Positions 1 through 7,922 of a stretch of 18,628 nucleotides of DNA are shown piece by piece. Position 1 is the stretch's first letter; every line of letters begins with the position of its first letter. The notes below the pieces were generated by a model. That model saw only the letters and a list, made by a program, of their open reading frames with translations. It did no database searches and was not told the origin of the DNA. Location of the stretch: contig CAZSWS010000063.1 in the NCBI GenBank assembly GCA_964610765.1, positions 1 through 18,628 on the forward strand, read 5' to 3'. This DNA is from CAZSWS01 sp964610765. Lineage in GTDB: Bacteria > Bacteroidota > Bacteroidia > Bacteroidales > Tannerellaceae. The position numbers were made by a program, and so were the translations under genes.

Positions 1-34
1 TTTTCATATCCGTATTCTCTCTGGCAGTCATACT

Positions 35-69
35 AATGGTTTAACCCAACGATAGGTTGCAAAAACCAT
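35..69. other. imperfect inverted repeat upstream of the GH30 gene
   Basis: ATGGTTTAACC (36-46) is roughly mirrored by GGTT (55-58) and AAACCAT (63-69). The transcript could form an interrupted hairpin. It may be the terminator of a gene left of the window or an operator for the GH30 promoter just downstream. There is no clean T-run, so neither role is established. Nothing else is recognised in bases 1-89. Confidence 0.25.
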
Positions 70-89
70 CGTTTATATTGAATGAATCG

Positions 90-97
90 TATCTTTG
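90..97 (+). promoter_or_regulatory. putative Bacteroidota -7 promoter box for the GH30 gene
   Basis: TATCTTTG matches the Bacteroidota sigma-ABfr -7 consensus TAnnTTTG exactly and lies 26 bases before the ATG at 124. That would leave a leader of about 20 nt. No convincing TTTG -33 element is seen at the usual spacing. Confidence 0.45.
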
Positions 98-123
98 TGT
101 AGAATCAAAATCTACATTGAAGA

Positions 124-1599
124 ATGAAAAAGCTATCCCTATCCACCTTGTTCTTTTTATGCGCACTGTTAGCAGTAAGCTGCTCGACACCTAAAAAAGA
201 ATCATCTACATTGCCTAAAAAAGGACAAGTGATTGCCTACGTTACAACCAACGACCGAACACTTGACTTAACGAAACAAACATTTAAACTATCCACTTCT
301 AACGATAAAGCAACGCTGCATATACAACTAAACCCCGATATGCGCTACCAATCCATGGATGGTTTCGGGGCAGCCGTTACCGGATCAACTTGCTTTAACT
401 TGCTTCAAATGGAAGAAGCAGACAGGAAGCGCTTCTTAGAAGAAACGTTCTCTGAAACAAAAGGATTCGGACACAGCTATGTACGCATTTCGATTGGTTG
501 CTCTGACTTTTCGCTCAGTGAATATACCTGTTGCGACAAACCGGGAATAGAGAATTTCGCTCTACAGGAAGAAGAACTCAACTATGTGATACCCATACTA
601 AAAGAAATATTGGCTATCCAGCCTACTCTACGCATACTTGGTTCGCCCTGGACGTGCCCCCGATGGATGAAGGTTAACAACCTAAAAGACCTACAACCTT
701 TTGAATCGTGGACGAGTGGTCAACTCAATCCGGTTTTTTATCAAGATTATGCTACTTATTTCGTGAAATGGATAGAGGCTATGGAAGAAAAAGGTATACC
801 CATCTACGCCATTACACCACAGAATGAGCCTTTGAACCGTGGGAACTCCGCCTCCCTGTTTATGGGGTGGGAAGAGCAGCGTGACTTTGTTAAAACGGCA
901 TTAGGTCCTCAACTGAAAGCAGCCGGATTAAAAGCCAAGCTCTACCTCTTTGACCATAACTACAATTATGACCGGATGGAAGATCAAAATGACTATCCCT
1001 TGCGTATTTATGAAGATCGGGAAGCAGCTGCCTTTGCAACCGGGTCAGCCTATCATAATTATGGAGGTAATAAAGATGAGTTACTGGACATTCAAACCCA
1101 TGCTCCGGACAAAGAATTGATATTTACCGAAACTTCTATCGGAACCTGGAATGATGGTCAAAATATAGAGAAAAGGCTGATAGACGATATGCGCGAGGTG
1201 GCTCTAGGAACGGTCAATAATTGGTGTAAAGCTGTTATTGTTTGGAACTTGATGCTTGACAGCGAGCGGGGACCTAACAGAGACGGGGGCTGCCAGACGT
1301 GTTACGGAGCAGTAGACATTGATCGGGATGATTTCAAAACTATCACCCGCAACTCACATTATTATCTGATTAGCCATCTTTCAACAGTTGTCAAACCGGG
1401 TGCTGTGCGCATTGGCACTAAAGAATCGCCCGCTGAAGGGTTGATATATGCAGCCTTCATCAATCCGGACGGAAGTTATGCATTCGTTGTTTTGAATGAA
1501 TCAGATGGTGAAAAAACCATACACGTGGGTGATGCAAAAAAACAATTCAATCACACAATACCCGCCAAAGCGGTAGCATCTTACCGTTGGCATCAATAA
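124..1599 (+). CDS. GH30-family glycoside hydrolase, lipoprotein (glucosylceramidase / beta-1,6-glucanase-like)
   Basis: A predicted retaining beta-glycosidase of family GH30 in clan A, 491 residues, a normal length for the family. The N-terminus is a lipoprotein signal with a lipobox ending LLAVSC, so the protein is likely anchored in the cell envelope through Cys20. The (beta/alpha)8 barrel starts near residue 70 with YQSMDGFGAAVTGS, typical of GH30. SPWTCPRWMK near 175-185 is also characteristic. The likely acid/base is Glu235 in TPQNEPLN and the likely nucleophile is Glu336 in FTETSIGTW. A short beta-sandwich follows from about residue 410. Members act on glucosylceramide, beta-1,6-glucan or related beta-glycosides, and the sequence alone does not fix the substrate. 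The next gene begins 8 bases after the stop, so the two are probably cotranscribed. The start is supported by the signal peptide and by the -7 box at 90-97. Confidence 0.9.
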   Translation: MKKLSLSTLFFLCALLAVSCSTPKKESSTLPKKGQVIAYVTTNDRTLDLTKQTFKLSTSNDKATLHIQLNPDMRYQSMDGFGAAVTGSTCFNLLQMEEADRKRFLEETFSETKGFGHSYVRISIGCSDFSLSEYTCCDKPGIENFALQEEELNYVIPILKEILAIQPTLRILGSPWTCPRWMKVNNLKDLQPFESWTSGQLNPVFYQDYATYFVKWIEAMEEKGIPIYAITPQNEPLNRGNSASLFMGWEEQRDFVKTALGPQLKAAGLKAKLYLFDHNYNYDRMEDQNDYPLRIYEDREAAAFATGSAYHNYGGNKDELLDIQTHAPDKELIFTETSIGTWNDGQNIEKRLIDDMREVALGTVNNWCKAVIVWNLMLDSERGPNRDGGCQTCYGAVDIDRDDFKTITRNSHYYLISHLSTVVKPGAVRIGTKESPAEGLIYAAFINPDGSYAFVVLNESDGEKTIHVGDAKKQFNHTIPAKAVASYRWHQ

Positions 1600-1607
1600 G
1601 AAATTAT

Positions 1608-2417
1608 ATGAAGAAGACGCTATTTACCCTGATATGTTTGAGTTTATCACTTGCTCTCTTTGCGCAAAAAGATGAAACAACCAAGTACAACACGCTAAAA
1701 GATCTCTCCTACATCAGTAACACCGAAACGGATGCATACCGCAATGAACGCTGCAAGGTCGATTTTTATTATCCTGAAAATCTTAAAGGGTTTCCGACGA
1801 TTGTCTGGTTTCATGGAGGTGGACTGGAAGGAGGCAGCAAGGAAATACCCGAAGATTTTAAGCAGAAAGGGGTGGCAATCGTAGGCGTTAACTATCGATT
1901 AAGTCCTCGCGCTCAATCGCCTGCATACATTGAGGATGCGGCAGAAGCGGTTGCTTGGGTTTTCAATCATATTGAAAACTATGGCGGAGACCCTTCACGT
2001 ATCTATATAGCCGGACATTCGGCAGGTGGTTACCTAACATTGATGGTTGGGCTAGACAAAACTTACCTGAATAAACATGGGATTGATGCAGACCGTATCA
2101 AAGCACTTTTCCCGGTTAGCGGACAAACCAACACGCATTATACCATACGCAAGGAACGGGGGTTACCCAATGATATTCCTTTGGTAGACAGCTTAGCCCC
2201 ACTTAATCAGGCTCGCAAACTAACTGCTCCGATATATCTTATTTCAGGAGACAGACAATTAGAAATGACAGCCAGATATGAAGAAAATGCACACCTGGCT
2301 GCCATATTAAAGTCTAAACAAAGCAAACAAGTAGAACTACTTGAATTTCAAGGGTTCGATCATGGAACGGTGTTTAGACCTGCTTGTCTTTACATCATGG
2401 AGAAAATAAAGAAATAA
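1608..2417 (+). CDS. secreted alpha/beta-hydrolase, esterase/lipase type
   Basis: A 269-residue alpha/beta-hydrolase of the carboxylesterase/BD-FAE kind. The oxyanion-hole motif is WFHGGGLEGG (near 67), the nucleophile elbow is GHSAGG with Ser138, and the likely acid and base are Asp in LISGDRQLE and His in FDHGTVF near the C-terminus. The frame is open from 1587, overlapping the GH30 stop. The ATG at 1608 is preferred because it starts a clean signal peptide, MKKTLFTLICLSLSLALFAQ, ending in FAQ as many Bacteroidota signal peptides do. The protein is therefore likely periplasmic. Its coupling to a GH30 lipoprotein suggests removal of acyl or acetyl groups from the same glycan, but this is inference from position only. 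The 3' end lies 14 bases from the converging pdxS stop, with no obvious terminator. Confidence 0.85.
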   Translation: MKKTLFTLICLSLSLALFAQKDETTKYNTLKDLSYISNTETDAYRNERCKVDFYYPENLKGFPTIVWFHGGGLEGGSKEIPEDFKQKGVAIVGVNYRLSPRAQSPAYIEDAAEAVAWVFNHIENYGGDPSRIYIAGHSAGGYLTLMVGLDKTYLNKHGIDADRIKALFPVSGQTNTHYTIRKERGLPNDIPLVDSLAPLNQARKLTAPIYLISGDRQLEMTARYEENAHLAAILKSKQSKQVELLEFQGFDHGTVFRPACLYIMEKIKK

Positions 2418-2431
2418 AGTCTGCTGAATGC

Positions 2432-3313
2432 TTAAATACCTCTTTCTGCCATTAATATTTCTATTTCACTTTCATTAATCCCAACCATGGCTTCACCCAG
2501 GTCAGCAGAAATCTCAGCCAACACTTGCGGATCATTATAATGTTTCACTGCTTGCACAATGGCTTTGGCTCTTTTCACCGGATCACCGGATTTAAAGATG
2601 CCGGAGCCTACGAACACCCCTTCAGCACCTAATTGCATCATCAAGGCAGCGTCGGCTGGGGTTGCTACTCCGCCGGCAGCAAAATTCACGACGGGCAGGC
2701 GACCATTATCATGTACACCCTTTAGTAAAGCATAGGATACTTGCATCTCTTTCGCTGCATAGTAGAGCTCATCTGCGTCCATACCTTGTATGCGTTTGAT
2801 TTCGGAAGTCATAGCACGCATATGTCTCACAGCTTGTATCACATCACCCGTTCCGGGTTCGCCTTTGGTGCGTATCATAGAAGCCCCTTCAGTTATACGA
2901 CGAAGAGCTTCACCCAGATTCTTAGCGCCACAAACAAACGGCACGTTAAATTTATGCTTATTCACATGATACTTGTCATCGGCAGGCGATAACACTTCGC
3001 TTTCATCAATATAGTCAATGTGAATAGCCTCTAATATTTGAGCTTCCACAAAGTGACCGATACGAATCTTAGCCATGACCGGAATTTTTACTACCTTTTG
3101 AATTCCCTGTATCATCTTGGGGTCACTCATCCGCGACACTCCCCCTACGGCACGAATATCTGCGGGGATACGCTCTAAGGCCATCACCGCAACAGCACCG
3201 GCTTCTTCAGCAATATGTGCTTGTTCAGGCGACGAAACGTCCATTATCACTCCACCTTTCAGCGTAAACGCTAAGTCTTTATTCATTTCAGTTGGTTTGT
3301 TTTTTGTTTCCAT
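2432..3313 (-). CDS. pdxS: pyridoxal 5'-phosphate synthase subunit PdxS
   Basis: The synthase subunit of the deoxyxylulose-independent (DXP-independent) vitamin B6 pathway. PdxS (Pdx1) builds PLP from ribose 5-phosphate, glyceraldehyde 3-phosphate and ammonia, the last normally supplied by the PdxT glutaminase. The protein has 293 residues, a normal length. Key residues are visible: Asp25 in GGVIMDV, the Schiff-base Lys82 in VMAKIRIGHF, the second Lys150 in IRTKGEPGTG, and the phosphate loops FAAGGVATPADAA and GVFVGSGIF. It acts in the cytoplasm as a 12-mer of (beta/alpha)8 barrels. The gene is divergent from a MocR-type regulator, which is expected for a PdxR-controlled gene. No pdxT lies next to it: the gene downstream is a converging hydrolase. 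The first ATG is used; an internal Met10 is a possible alternative. Confidence 0.96.
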   Translation of the reverse strand: METKNKPTEMNKDLAFTLKGGVIMDVSSPEQAHIAEEAGAVAVMALERIPADIRAVGGVSRMSDPKMIQGIQKVVKIPVMAKIRIGHFVEAQILEAIHIDYIDESEVLSPADDKYHVNKHKFNVPFVCGAKNLGEALRRITEGASMIRTKGEPGTGDVIQAVRHMRAMTSEIKRIQGMDADELYYAAKEMQVSYALLKGVHDNGRLPVVNFAAGGVATPADAALMMQLGAEGVFVGSGIFKSGDPVKRAKAIVQAVKHYNDPQVLAEISADLGEAMVGINESEIEILMAERGI

Positions 3314-3351
3314 TTTGCATTGATTTTATTATTCATTCTACATTGTTACTA

Positions 3352-3359
3352 CAAACATA
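3352..3359 (-). promoter_or_regulatory. putative -7 promoter box for pdxS
   Basis: Read on the minus strand the bases are TATGTTTG, an exact TAnnTTTG match. This puts the transcript start near 3345 and leaves a leader of about 30 nt to the pdxS ATG. No clear -33 element was found, which is common for promoters needing an activator. Confidence 0.45.
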
Positions 3360-3368
3360 TAATAGAAT

Positions 3369-3412
3369 TGGACTATATTTGTGGTGCAGAAACAACAAAT
3401 AGAGATAGTCCA
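3369..3412. promoter_or_regulatory. inverted repeat, candidate PdxR operator
   Basis: TGGACTAT (3369-3376) and its exact reverse complement ATAGTCCA (3405-3412) lie 36 bp apart centre to centre, between pdxS and the regulator. The TGGACTA core agrees with the TGGWCTA core I recall for PdxR binding sites in Firmicutes. The first copy falls in the spacer of the pdxS promoter and overlaps the regulator's own -7 box. The second ends two bases before the preferred regulator ATG at 3414. The layout fits activation of pdxS together with autorepression. Confidence 0.5.
3374..3381 (+). promoter_or_regulatory. putative -7 promoter box for the MocR/PdxR regulator
   Basis: TATATTTG matches TAnnTTTG. Its last base is the first base of a possible GTG start at 3381, so a transcript from this promoter would begin after that GTG. 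This favours the ATG at 3414 as the true start. Confidence 0.45.
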
Positions 3413-3413
3413 G

Positions 3414-4823
3414 ATGACAGAAGCATGGTTGCTAAAAATAAAGATTGATAAATCCAATAGAAAGGCTGTATATATACAGATTGCTGACGGAATTATTCAG
3501 TTAATAAAAAAAGGCGTGTTAAAAGCGAATACCACACTGCCCGGCACACGAGTATTGGCTACGAAACTAGCCGTCAACAGGAACACCTTGGTACGCGCAC
3601 TGGATGTACTAATCAATGAAGGATGGCTCATCTCTGAAGAGCGTAAACGAATCTATGTTTCAGACAAAGTTTTAATAACAGGAGGTACTAAAAAGAAAGA
3701 AGCTCATAAAAAGCACATAGAGCAAATCAGTAACGATGTCATATTCTTTGACGATGGCTTGCCGGATGCAAGCTGCACTCCGATGGAAGAGCTGGCACGT
3801 GCCTATCGCCGGATATTTACTCGAAAAGGGCGTTGGCAAATCATGAACCTAACCAGTGAGCTGGGTGATGAACGATTTAGAGAAACTATTTCGTCCATGC
3901 TCAATGACAATCGCGGCATGAGCACTTCCCTATCGGATATATGCATCACCCGAGGTAGTCAAATGGCATTTTTTCTTACAGCCCACTGCCTATTTAAAAA
4001 GGGAGATTTAGTGTTGGTTGAAAATCCCGGATTCAAAGCAGCTTGGGAAACCTTTGAACATGCAGGGGCAACGCTAATACCTATTGCTGTAGATCAGGAT
4101 GGAATTAACATTCAGCAAGTAGAAGAAGTATTAAAAAAAGAAACGATTAAGGCTATTTACCTGACCCCACACCATCAATATCCTACTACCGTCACGCTAA
4201 GCCTAGCCCGCAGACTACGACTGATTGAGCTTTCTAATACATACAACTTCACCCTTATAGAAGACGACTACGACAATGAATATCACTTTACTCAACGTCC
4301 GGTTATGCCGATATCGGCTCATGAAGAAGCTGAAAACTATGTGTATATCGGCACACTGAGTAAATTGATTGCTCCGGCTGTACGCATCGGATATATCGTC
4401 AGCTCACCTCAGTTTATCGCACAAATAGCCGACTTACGGAGAATCGTCGACCGACAAGGTGATACGATTATGGAGCTATCAATACTTGAGCTGATTTTAT
4501 CAGGTGATATACGCAGGCATCGAAAAAGAATGTTGAGCTATTATGAGAAAAAAAGAGACTATTTCTCAGAACTGCTTGATTATTATATGAAAGATAAAGT
4601 GACCTATAGAAAACCGGATGGGGGACTGGCTTTTTGGGTTCAACCCATACAAGCGGTCAATTTAGCACACGTTAAAAAACAAGTAAATGCCAAATATGTT
4701 AGCTTTTACACGCCGGAAAGATTTAGTTTTGACAAAACGATTACAGGTATACGCCTAGGATATGCCTCACTTACTGAGGAAAAACTGGAAGAGGGACTAC
4801 GCATACTAAGCAAGCATCTGTAA
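3414..4823 (+). CDS. pdxR: MocR-family (GntR-aminotransferase fusion) regulator, probable PdxR
   Basis: A 469-residue chimeric regulator. An N-terminal winged helix-turn-helix of the GntR type covers about residues 10-80 (KAVYIQIADGIIQLIKKG, then PGTRVLATKLAVNRNTL). After a linker comes a fold-type I aminotransferase domain. The PLP-binding lysine is Lys317 in GTLSKLIAPAVRIGY, and IEDDYDNEY holds the Asp that contacts the pyridine nitrogen. MocR proteins beside pdxS are usually PdxR: they sense PLP through this domain and control B6 synthesis, and the divergent pdxS supports that role. The frame is open from a GTG at 3381, but that codon lies inside a -7 box. The ATG at 3414 gives the usual short lead into the helix-turn-helix. 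A different PLP or amino-acid-linked target remains possible. Confidence 0.88.
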   Translation: MTEAWLLKIKIDKSNRKAVYIQIADGIIQLIKKGVLKANTTLPGTRVLATKLAVNRNTLVRALDVLINEGWLISEERKRIYVSDKVLITGGTKKKEAHKKHIEQISNDVIFFDDGLPDASCTPMEELARAYRRIFTRKGRWQIMNLTSELGDERFRETISSMLNDNRGMSTSLSDICITRGSQMAFFLTAHCLFKKGDLVLVENPGFKAAWETFEHAGATLIPIAVDQDGINIQQVEEVLKKETIKAIYLTPHHQYPTTVTLSLARRLRLIELSNTYNFTLIEDDYDNEYHFTQRPVMPISAHEEAENYVYIGTLSKLIAPAVRIGYIVSSPQFIAQIADLRRIVDRQGDTIMELSILELILSGDIRRHRKRMLSYYEKKRDYFSELLDYYMKDKVTYRKPDGGLAFWVQPIQAVNLAHVKKQVNAKYVSFYTPERFSFDKTITGIRLGYASLTEEKLEEGLRILSKHL

Positions 4824-4889
4824 AGATTTTCCACACAGACTAGCTTTGTATTTTACAACAATTCATTTCGGGGTTTATAGATTTGTAAT

Positions 4890-4897
4890 TATCTTTG
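4890..4897 (+). promoter_or_regulatory. putative -7 promoter box for purF-carAB
   Basis: TATCTTTG, an exact TAnnTTTG match, lies 31 bases before the purF ATG at 4929, giving a leader of about 25 nt. The expected -33 zone holds only an imperfect TTTCGG (4866-4871). The regulator-purF gap, 4824-4928, holds nothing else recognisable, and no terminator hairpin was seen there. Confidence 0.45.
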
Positions 4898-4928
4898 CAT
4901 CACAATAATAAACAAGCCACCTAAATTA

Positions 4929-6818
4929 ATGGAACAACTTAAGCATGAGTGCGGTGTAGCAATGATAAGGCTCTTGAAACCCTTGGAGTACTATCATGAA
5001 AAATACGGTACTTGGAAATATGCGCTCAATAAGCTCTATTTGTTGATGGAAAAACAACACAACCGTGGACAAGAAGGAGCTGGTCTAGCCTGTGTTAAAC
5101 TTCAAGCCAATCCCGGAGAGGAGTATATGTTTAGAGAGCGCGCCTTAGGAACCGATGCAATTACAGATATATTTGATGCAGTTCAAGGACATTACGCGAA
5201 CATCCCCCCTAAATTATTAGAAGACCCTACATATGTAAAAGGGAATCTCCCTTTTGCCGGAGAATTATATATGGGTCATTTACGATACAGCACAACCGGA
5301 AAGTCCGGTCTTGCTTATATACATCCGTTCTTACGTAGAAATAACTGGCGGGCAAAAAACATTGCGCTCTGTGGAAACTTCAACCTCACAAACATGGAAG
5401 AGGTTTTCAATGACATCACCTCTATCGGTCAACATCCCAGACGTTTTGTTGATACTTACATCATGCTGGAGCAGTTTGGGCATCGATTAGATCGGGAAGT
5501 AGAACACCTGTATGAGCAATGCGAAGCCGAAGGACTGAAAGGCATGGACATCACCACCAATATAGAAAACCGTATCCAGATGGAGAACGTACTAAAACGT
5601 ACGGCAAACACTTGGGATGGCGGATACGTCATCTGTGGTATTTCCGGAAGTGGAGAGTCGTTTGCCGTTAGAGACCCTTGGGGTATTCGCCCGGCTTTCT
5701 ACTATACTGATGATGAGATTATGGTATTGGCATCTGAGCGCCCTGTTATTCAGACGGTCATGAATGTAGCAGCCGAAGATATTGTAGAACTTAAACGAGG
5801 AGAAGCAATACTTGTAAGTAAGGCCGGAGAAATACGTACTTCTCAAATCATCGAGCCTAAAGAAAACAAAGCCTGTTCTTTTGAACGTATCTATTTTTCA
5901 CGAGGAAGTGATGTGGATATTTATAAAGAAAGAAAACAACTGGGCTATAACCTTGTTCATCCTATCTTGAAAGCGGTAGATTATGACTTGAAAAATACCG
6001 TATTCTCGTTTATTCCCAACACGGCTGAAGTGGCTGCTTTTGGAATGATACAAGGAATGGACGACTACTTAAACCAAGTCAAGATTGAAAAGATACGGGA
6101 GAAAAATGGTCGACTGACAGAGAAAGACCTGAATGACATTTTAGCTATGCGCGTCAGGAGTGAAAAAGTCGCTATCAAAGACATCAAACTACGCACTTTT
6201 ATTGCTGAAGGGAAAAGTCGAAACGACTTAGCGGCTCACGTATATGATATCACCTGGGGAAGCATCCGTCCGCATAAAGACAACCTGGTCGTAATAGACG
6301 ACAGTATCGTTCGGGGAACGACGCTAAAACAAAGCATTATAGGTATACTAGACCGCCTACATCCTAAAAAGATTGTAATCGTATCGTCCTCTCCTCAAAT
6401 CCGATACCCGGATTATTACGGCATAGATATGTCCAGAATGAGTGAGTTTATTGCTTTTAGAGCAGCCATCGAACTACTCAAAGAAAAAGGACTACACCGA
6501 ATCATTAATGAAGCTTATCATAAAGCCCGGGCACAAGAGTTATCGGGTGAACAAACAAATATCGTTAACTACGTAAAAGAGATATATGCCCCTCTATGTA
6601 CGGACGATATTTCTAAAAAGATTGTTGAACTACTCAAGCCTAAAGGTGTACAAGCAGAAATACAGCTTGTTTTCCAAACATTAGAAGGACTGCGCGCCTC
6701 ATGTCCGGATCATCCGGGCGATTGGTACTTCTCCGGCAACTACCCCACACCGGGAGGCACACGACTAGTAAACAAAGCTTTTATAACCTATATGGAAGAA
6801 GAATTTTTAGCGATATAA
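4929..6818 (+). CDS. purF: amidophosphoribosyltransferase PurF, long Bacteroidota form
   Basis: First committed enzyme of purine synthesis: PRPP plus glutamine give 5-phosphoribosylamine, glutamate and pyrophosphate. The N-terminus reads MEQLKHECGV, so Cys8 is the likely Ntn glutaminase nucleophile, exposed after removal of a seven-residue propeptide. KQHNRGQEGAG (near 43) and GHLRYSTTG belong to the same class II glutaminase domain. The PRPP-binding loop VVIDDSIVRGTT lies at about 454-465. The protein has 629 residues, against roughly 475-505 in the E. coli and B. subtilis enzymes, because of inserted stretches and a C-terminal extension. The C-terminal YFSGNYPT resembles the CFTGKYPT region of B. 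subtilis PurF but lacks its cysteine, so the iron-sulphur cluster of that enzyme is probably absent. Twelve bases separate it from carA. Confidence 0.92.
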   Translation: MEQLKHECGVAMIRLLKPLEYYHEKYGTWKYALNKLYLLMEKQHNRGQEGAGLACVKLQANPGEEYMFRERALGTDAITDIFDAVQGHYANIPPKLLEDPTYVKGNLPFAGELYMGHLRYSTTGKSGLAYIHPFLRRNNWRAKNIALCGNFNLTNMEEVFNDITSIGQHPRRFVDTYIMLEQFGHRLDREVEHLYEQCEAEGLKGMDITTNIENRIQMENVLKRTANTWDGGYVICGISGSGESFAVRDPWGIRPAFYYTDDEIMVLASERPVIQTVMNVAAEDIVELKRGEAILVSKAGEIRTSQIIEPKENKACSFERIYFSRGSDVDIYKERKQLGYNLVHPILKAVDYDLKNTVFSFIPNTAEVAAFGMIQGMDDYLNQVKIEKIREKNGRLTEKDLNDILAMRVRSEKVAIKDIKLRTFIAEGKSRNDLAAHVYDITWGSIRPHKDNLVVIDDSIVRGTTLKQSIIGILDRLHPKKIVIVSSSPQIRYPDYYGIDMSRMSEFIAFRAAIELLKEKGLHRIINEAYHKARAQELSGEQTNIVNYVKEIYAPLCTDDISKKIVELLKPKGVQAEIQLVFQTLEGLRASCPDHPGDWYFSGNYPTPGGTRLVNKAFITYMEEEFLAI

Positions 6819-6830
6819 CTATAAAAACGT

Positions 6831-7910
6831 ATGCAAGTAGAAAGAACAGCAAGATTGATTTTAGACGATGGCAGCGAGTTTACCGGACGATGTTTCGGGA
6901 GCGAACGCGCTGCAGCTGGTGAAGTAGTGTTCAACACAGCTATGACGGGTTATCCGGAAAGCTTAACCGACCCTTCATACACCGGTCAAATCGTAACATT
7001 AACCTTCCCTTTAGTTGGGAACTACGGAGTTCCTCCACGCACATTGGACGAGCACGGATTATCCTCCTTTATGGAAAGTTCAAAAATTCATGTAGAGGCA
7101 TTGATTATTTGCGACTATAGCCATGAATATAGCCATTGGAATGCTGTAGAAAGTCTATCAAGCTGGTTAAAACAAGAAGACATACCCGCCTTATATGGTA
7201 TAGATACACGAGCACTCACGAAGCTGCTCCGTGAAAAGGGAAGCATGAAAGGTAAAATCGTTTTAGACAACCCAAACGAGATTGATTTTATTGACCCCAA
7301 CACGCTCAACTTAGTTGACCAGGTTTCATGCAAAGAAGTCATCCGCTATGGTGAAGGCGAAGGGAAAAAGAAAGTCGTACTACTTGACTGCGGAGTGAAA
7401 GAAAACATCATACGAAGCTTACTGAAAAGGAACCTTTCGGTCATTCGTGTTCCTTGGAATTATGACTTTAACCAACTGACATACGATGGATTGTTTTTAA
7501 CCAACGGACCAGGCAACCCGGATATGTGTGAAGAGGCAGTTGTCAACATACGTAAAGCCATGGAAAAAGACTTACCTATTTGTGGTATATGCATGGGTAA
7601 TCAACTACTAGCCAAAGCCGGAGGAGCTAAAACATACAAACTGAAATATGGACACCGCAGTGGAAACCAACCCGTTCAACTTGTAGGAACAAATCGCTGC
7701 TTCATCACCTCACAAAATCACGGATTTGCTGTAGACACCAGCACCTTGGGGAATGAATGGGAACCCTTCTTTATCAATATTAACGACGGAACAAATGAAG
7801 GTATAAAACATAAGACGAAACCTTTCTTTTCTACCCAATTCCATCCGGAAGCTTGCAGCGGACCTACTGATACAGACTTTATTTTTGACAAATTTGCCGA
7901 ATTACTATAA
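6831..7910 (+). CDS. carA: carbamoyl-phosphate synthase small (glutaminase) subunit
   Basis: Hydrolyses glutamine and passes ammonia to CarB for carbamoyl phosphate, the precursor of pyrimidines and arginine. The protein has 359 residues, slightly shorter than E. coli CarA. The N-terminal CPSase domain (about 1-140) starts ARLILDDGSEFTGRCFG and contains FNTAMTGYPESLTDPSY. The C-terminal class I glutamine amidotransferase domain carries the nucleophile Cys254 in GICMGNQLL and the His338/Glu340 pair in QFHPEA. LTNGPGNP is the oxyanion-strand motif. It lies 12 bases after purF and 12 before carB, so the three are almost certainly one transcript. Confidence 0.97.
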   Translation: MQVERTARLILDDGSEFTGRCFGSERAAAGEVVFNTAMTGYPESLTDPSYTGQIVTLTFPLVGNYGVPPRTLDEHGLSSFMESSKIHVEALIICDYSHEYSHWNAVESLSSWLKQEDIPALYGIDTRALTKLLREKGSMKGKIVLDNPNEIDFIDPNTLNLVDQVSCKEVIRYGEGEGKKKVVLLDCGVKENIIRSLLKRNLSVIRVPWNYDFNQLTYDGLFLTNGPGNPDMCEEAVVNIRKAMEKDLPICGICMGNQLLAKAGGAKTYKLKYGHRSGNQPVQLVGTNRCFITSQNHGFAVDTSTLGNEWEPFFININDGTNEGIKHKTKPFFSTQFHPEACSGPTDTDFIFDKFAELL

Positions 7911-7922
7911 GACAGCCAGAGA

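Noticed and set aside
1587..1607. Earlier start of the alpha/beta-hydrolase overlapping GH30
   Set aside because: It would place MASIRNY before a clean signal peptide; the ATG at 1608 fits an exported protein better.
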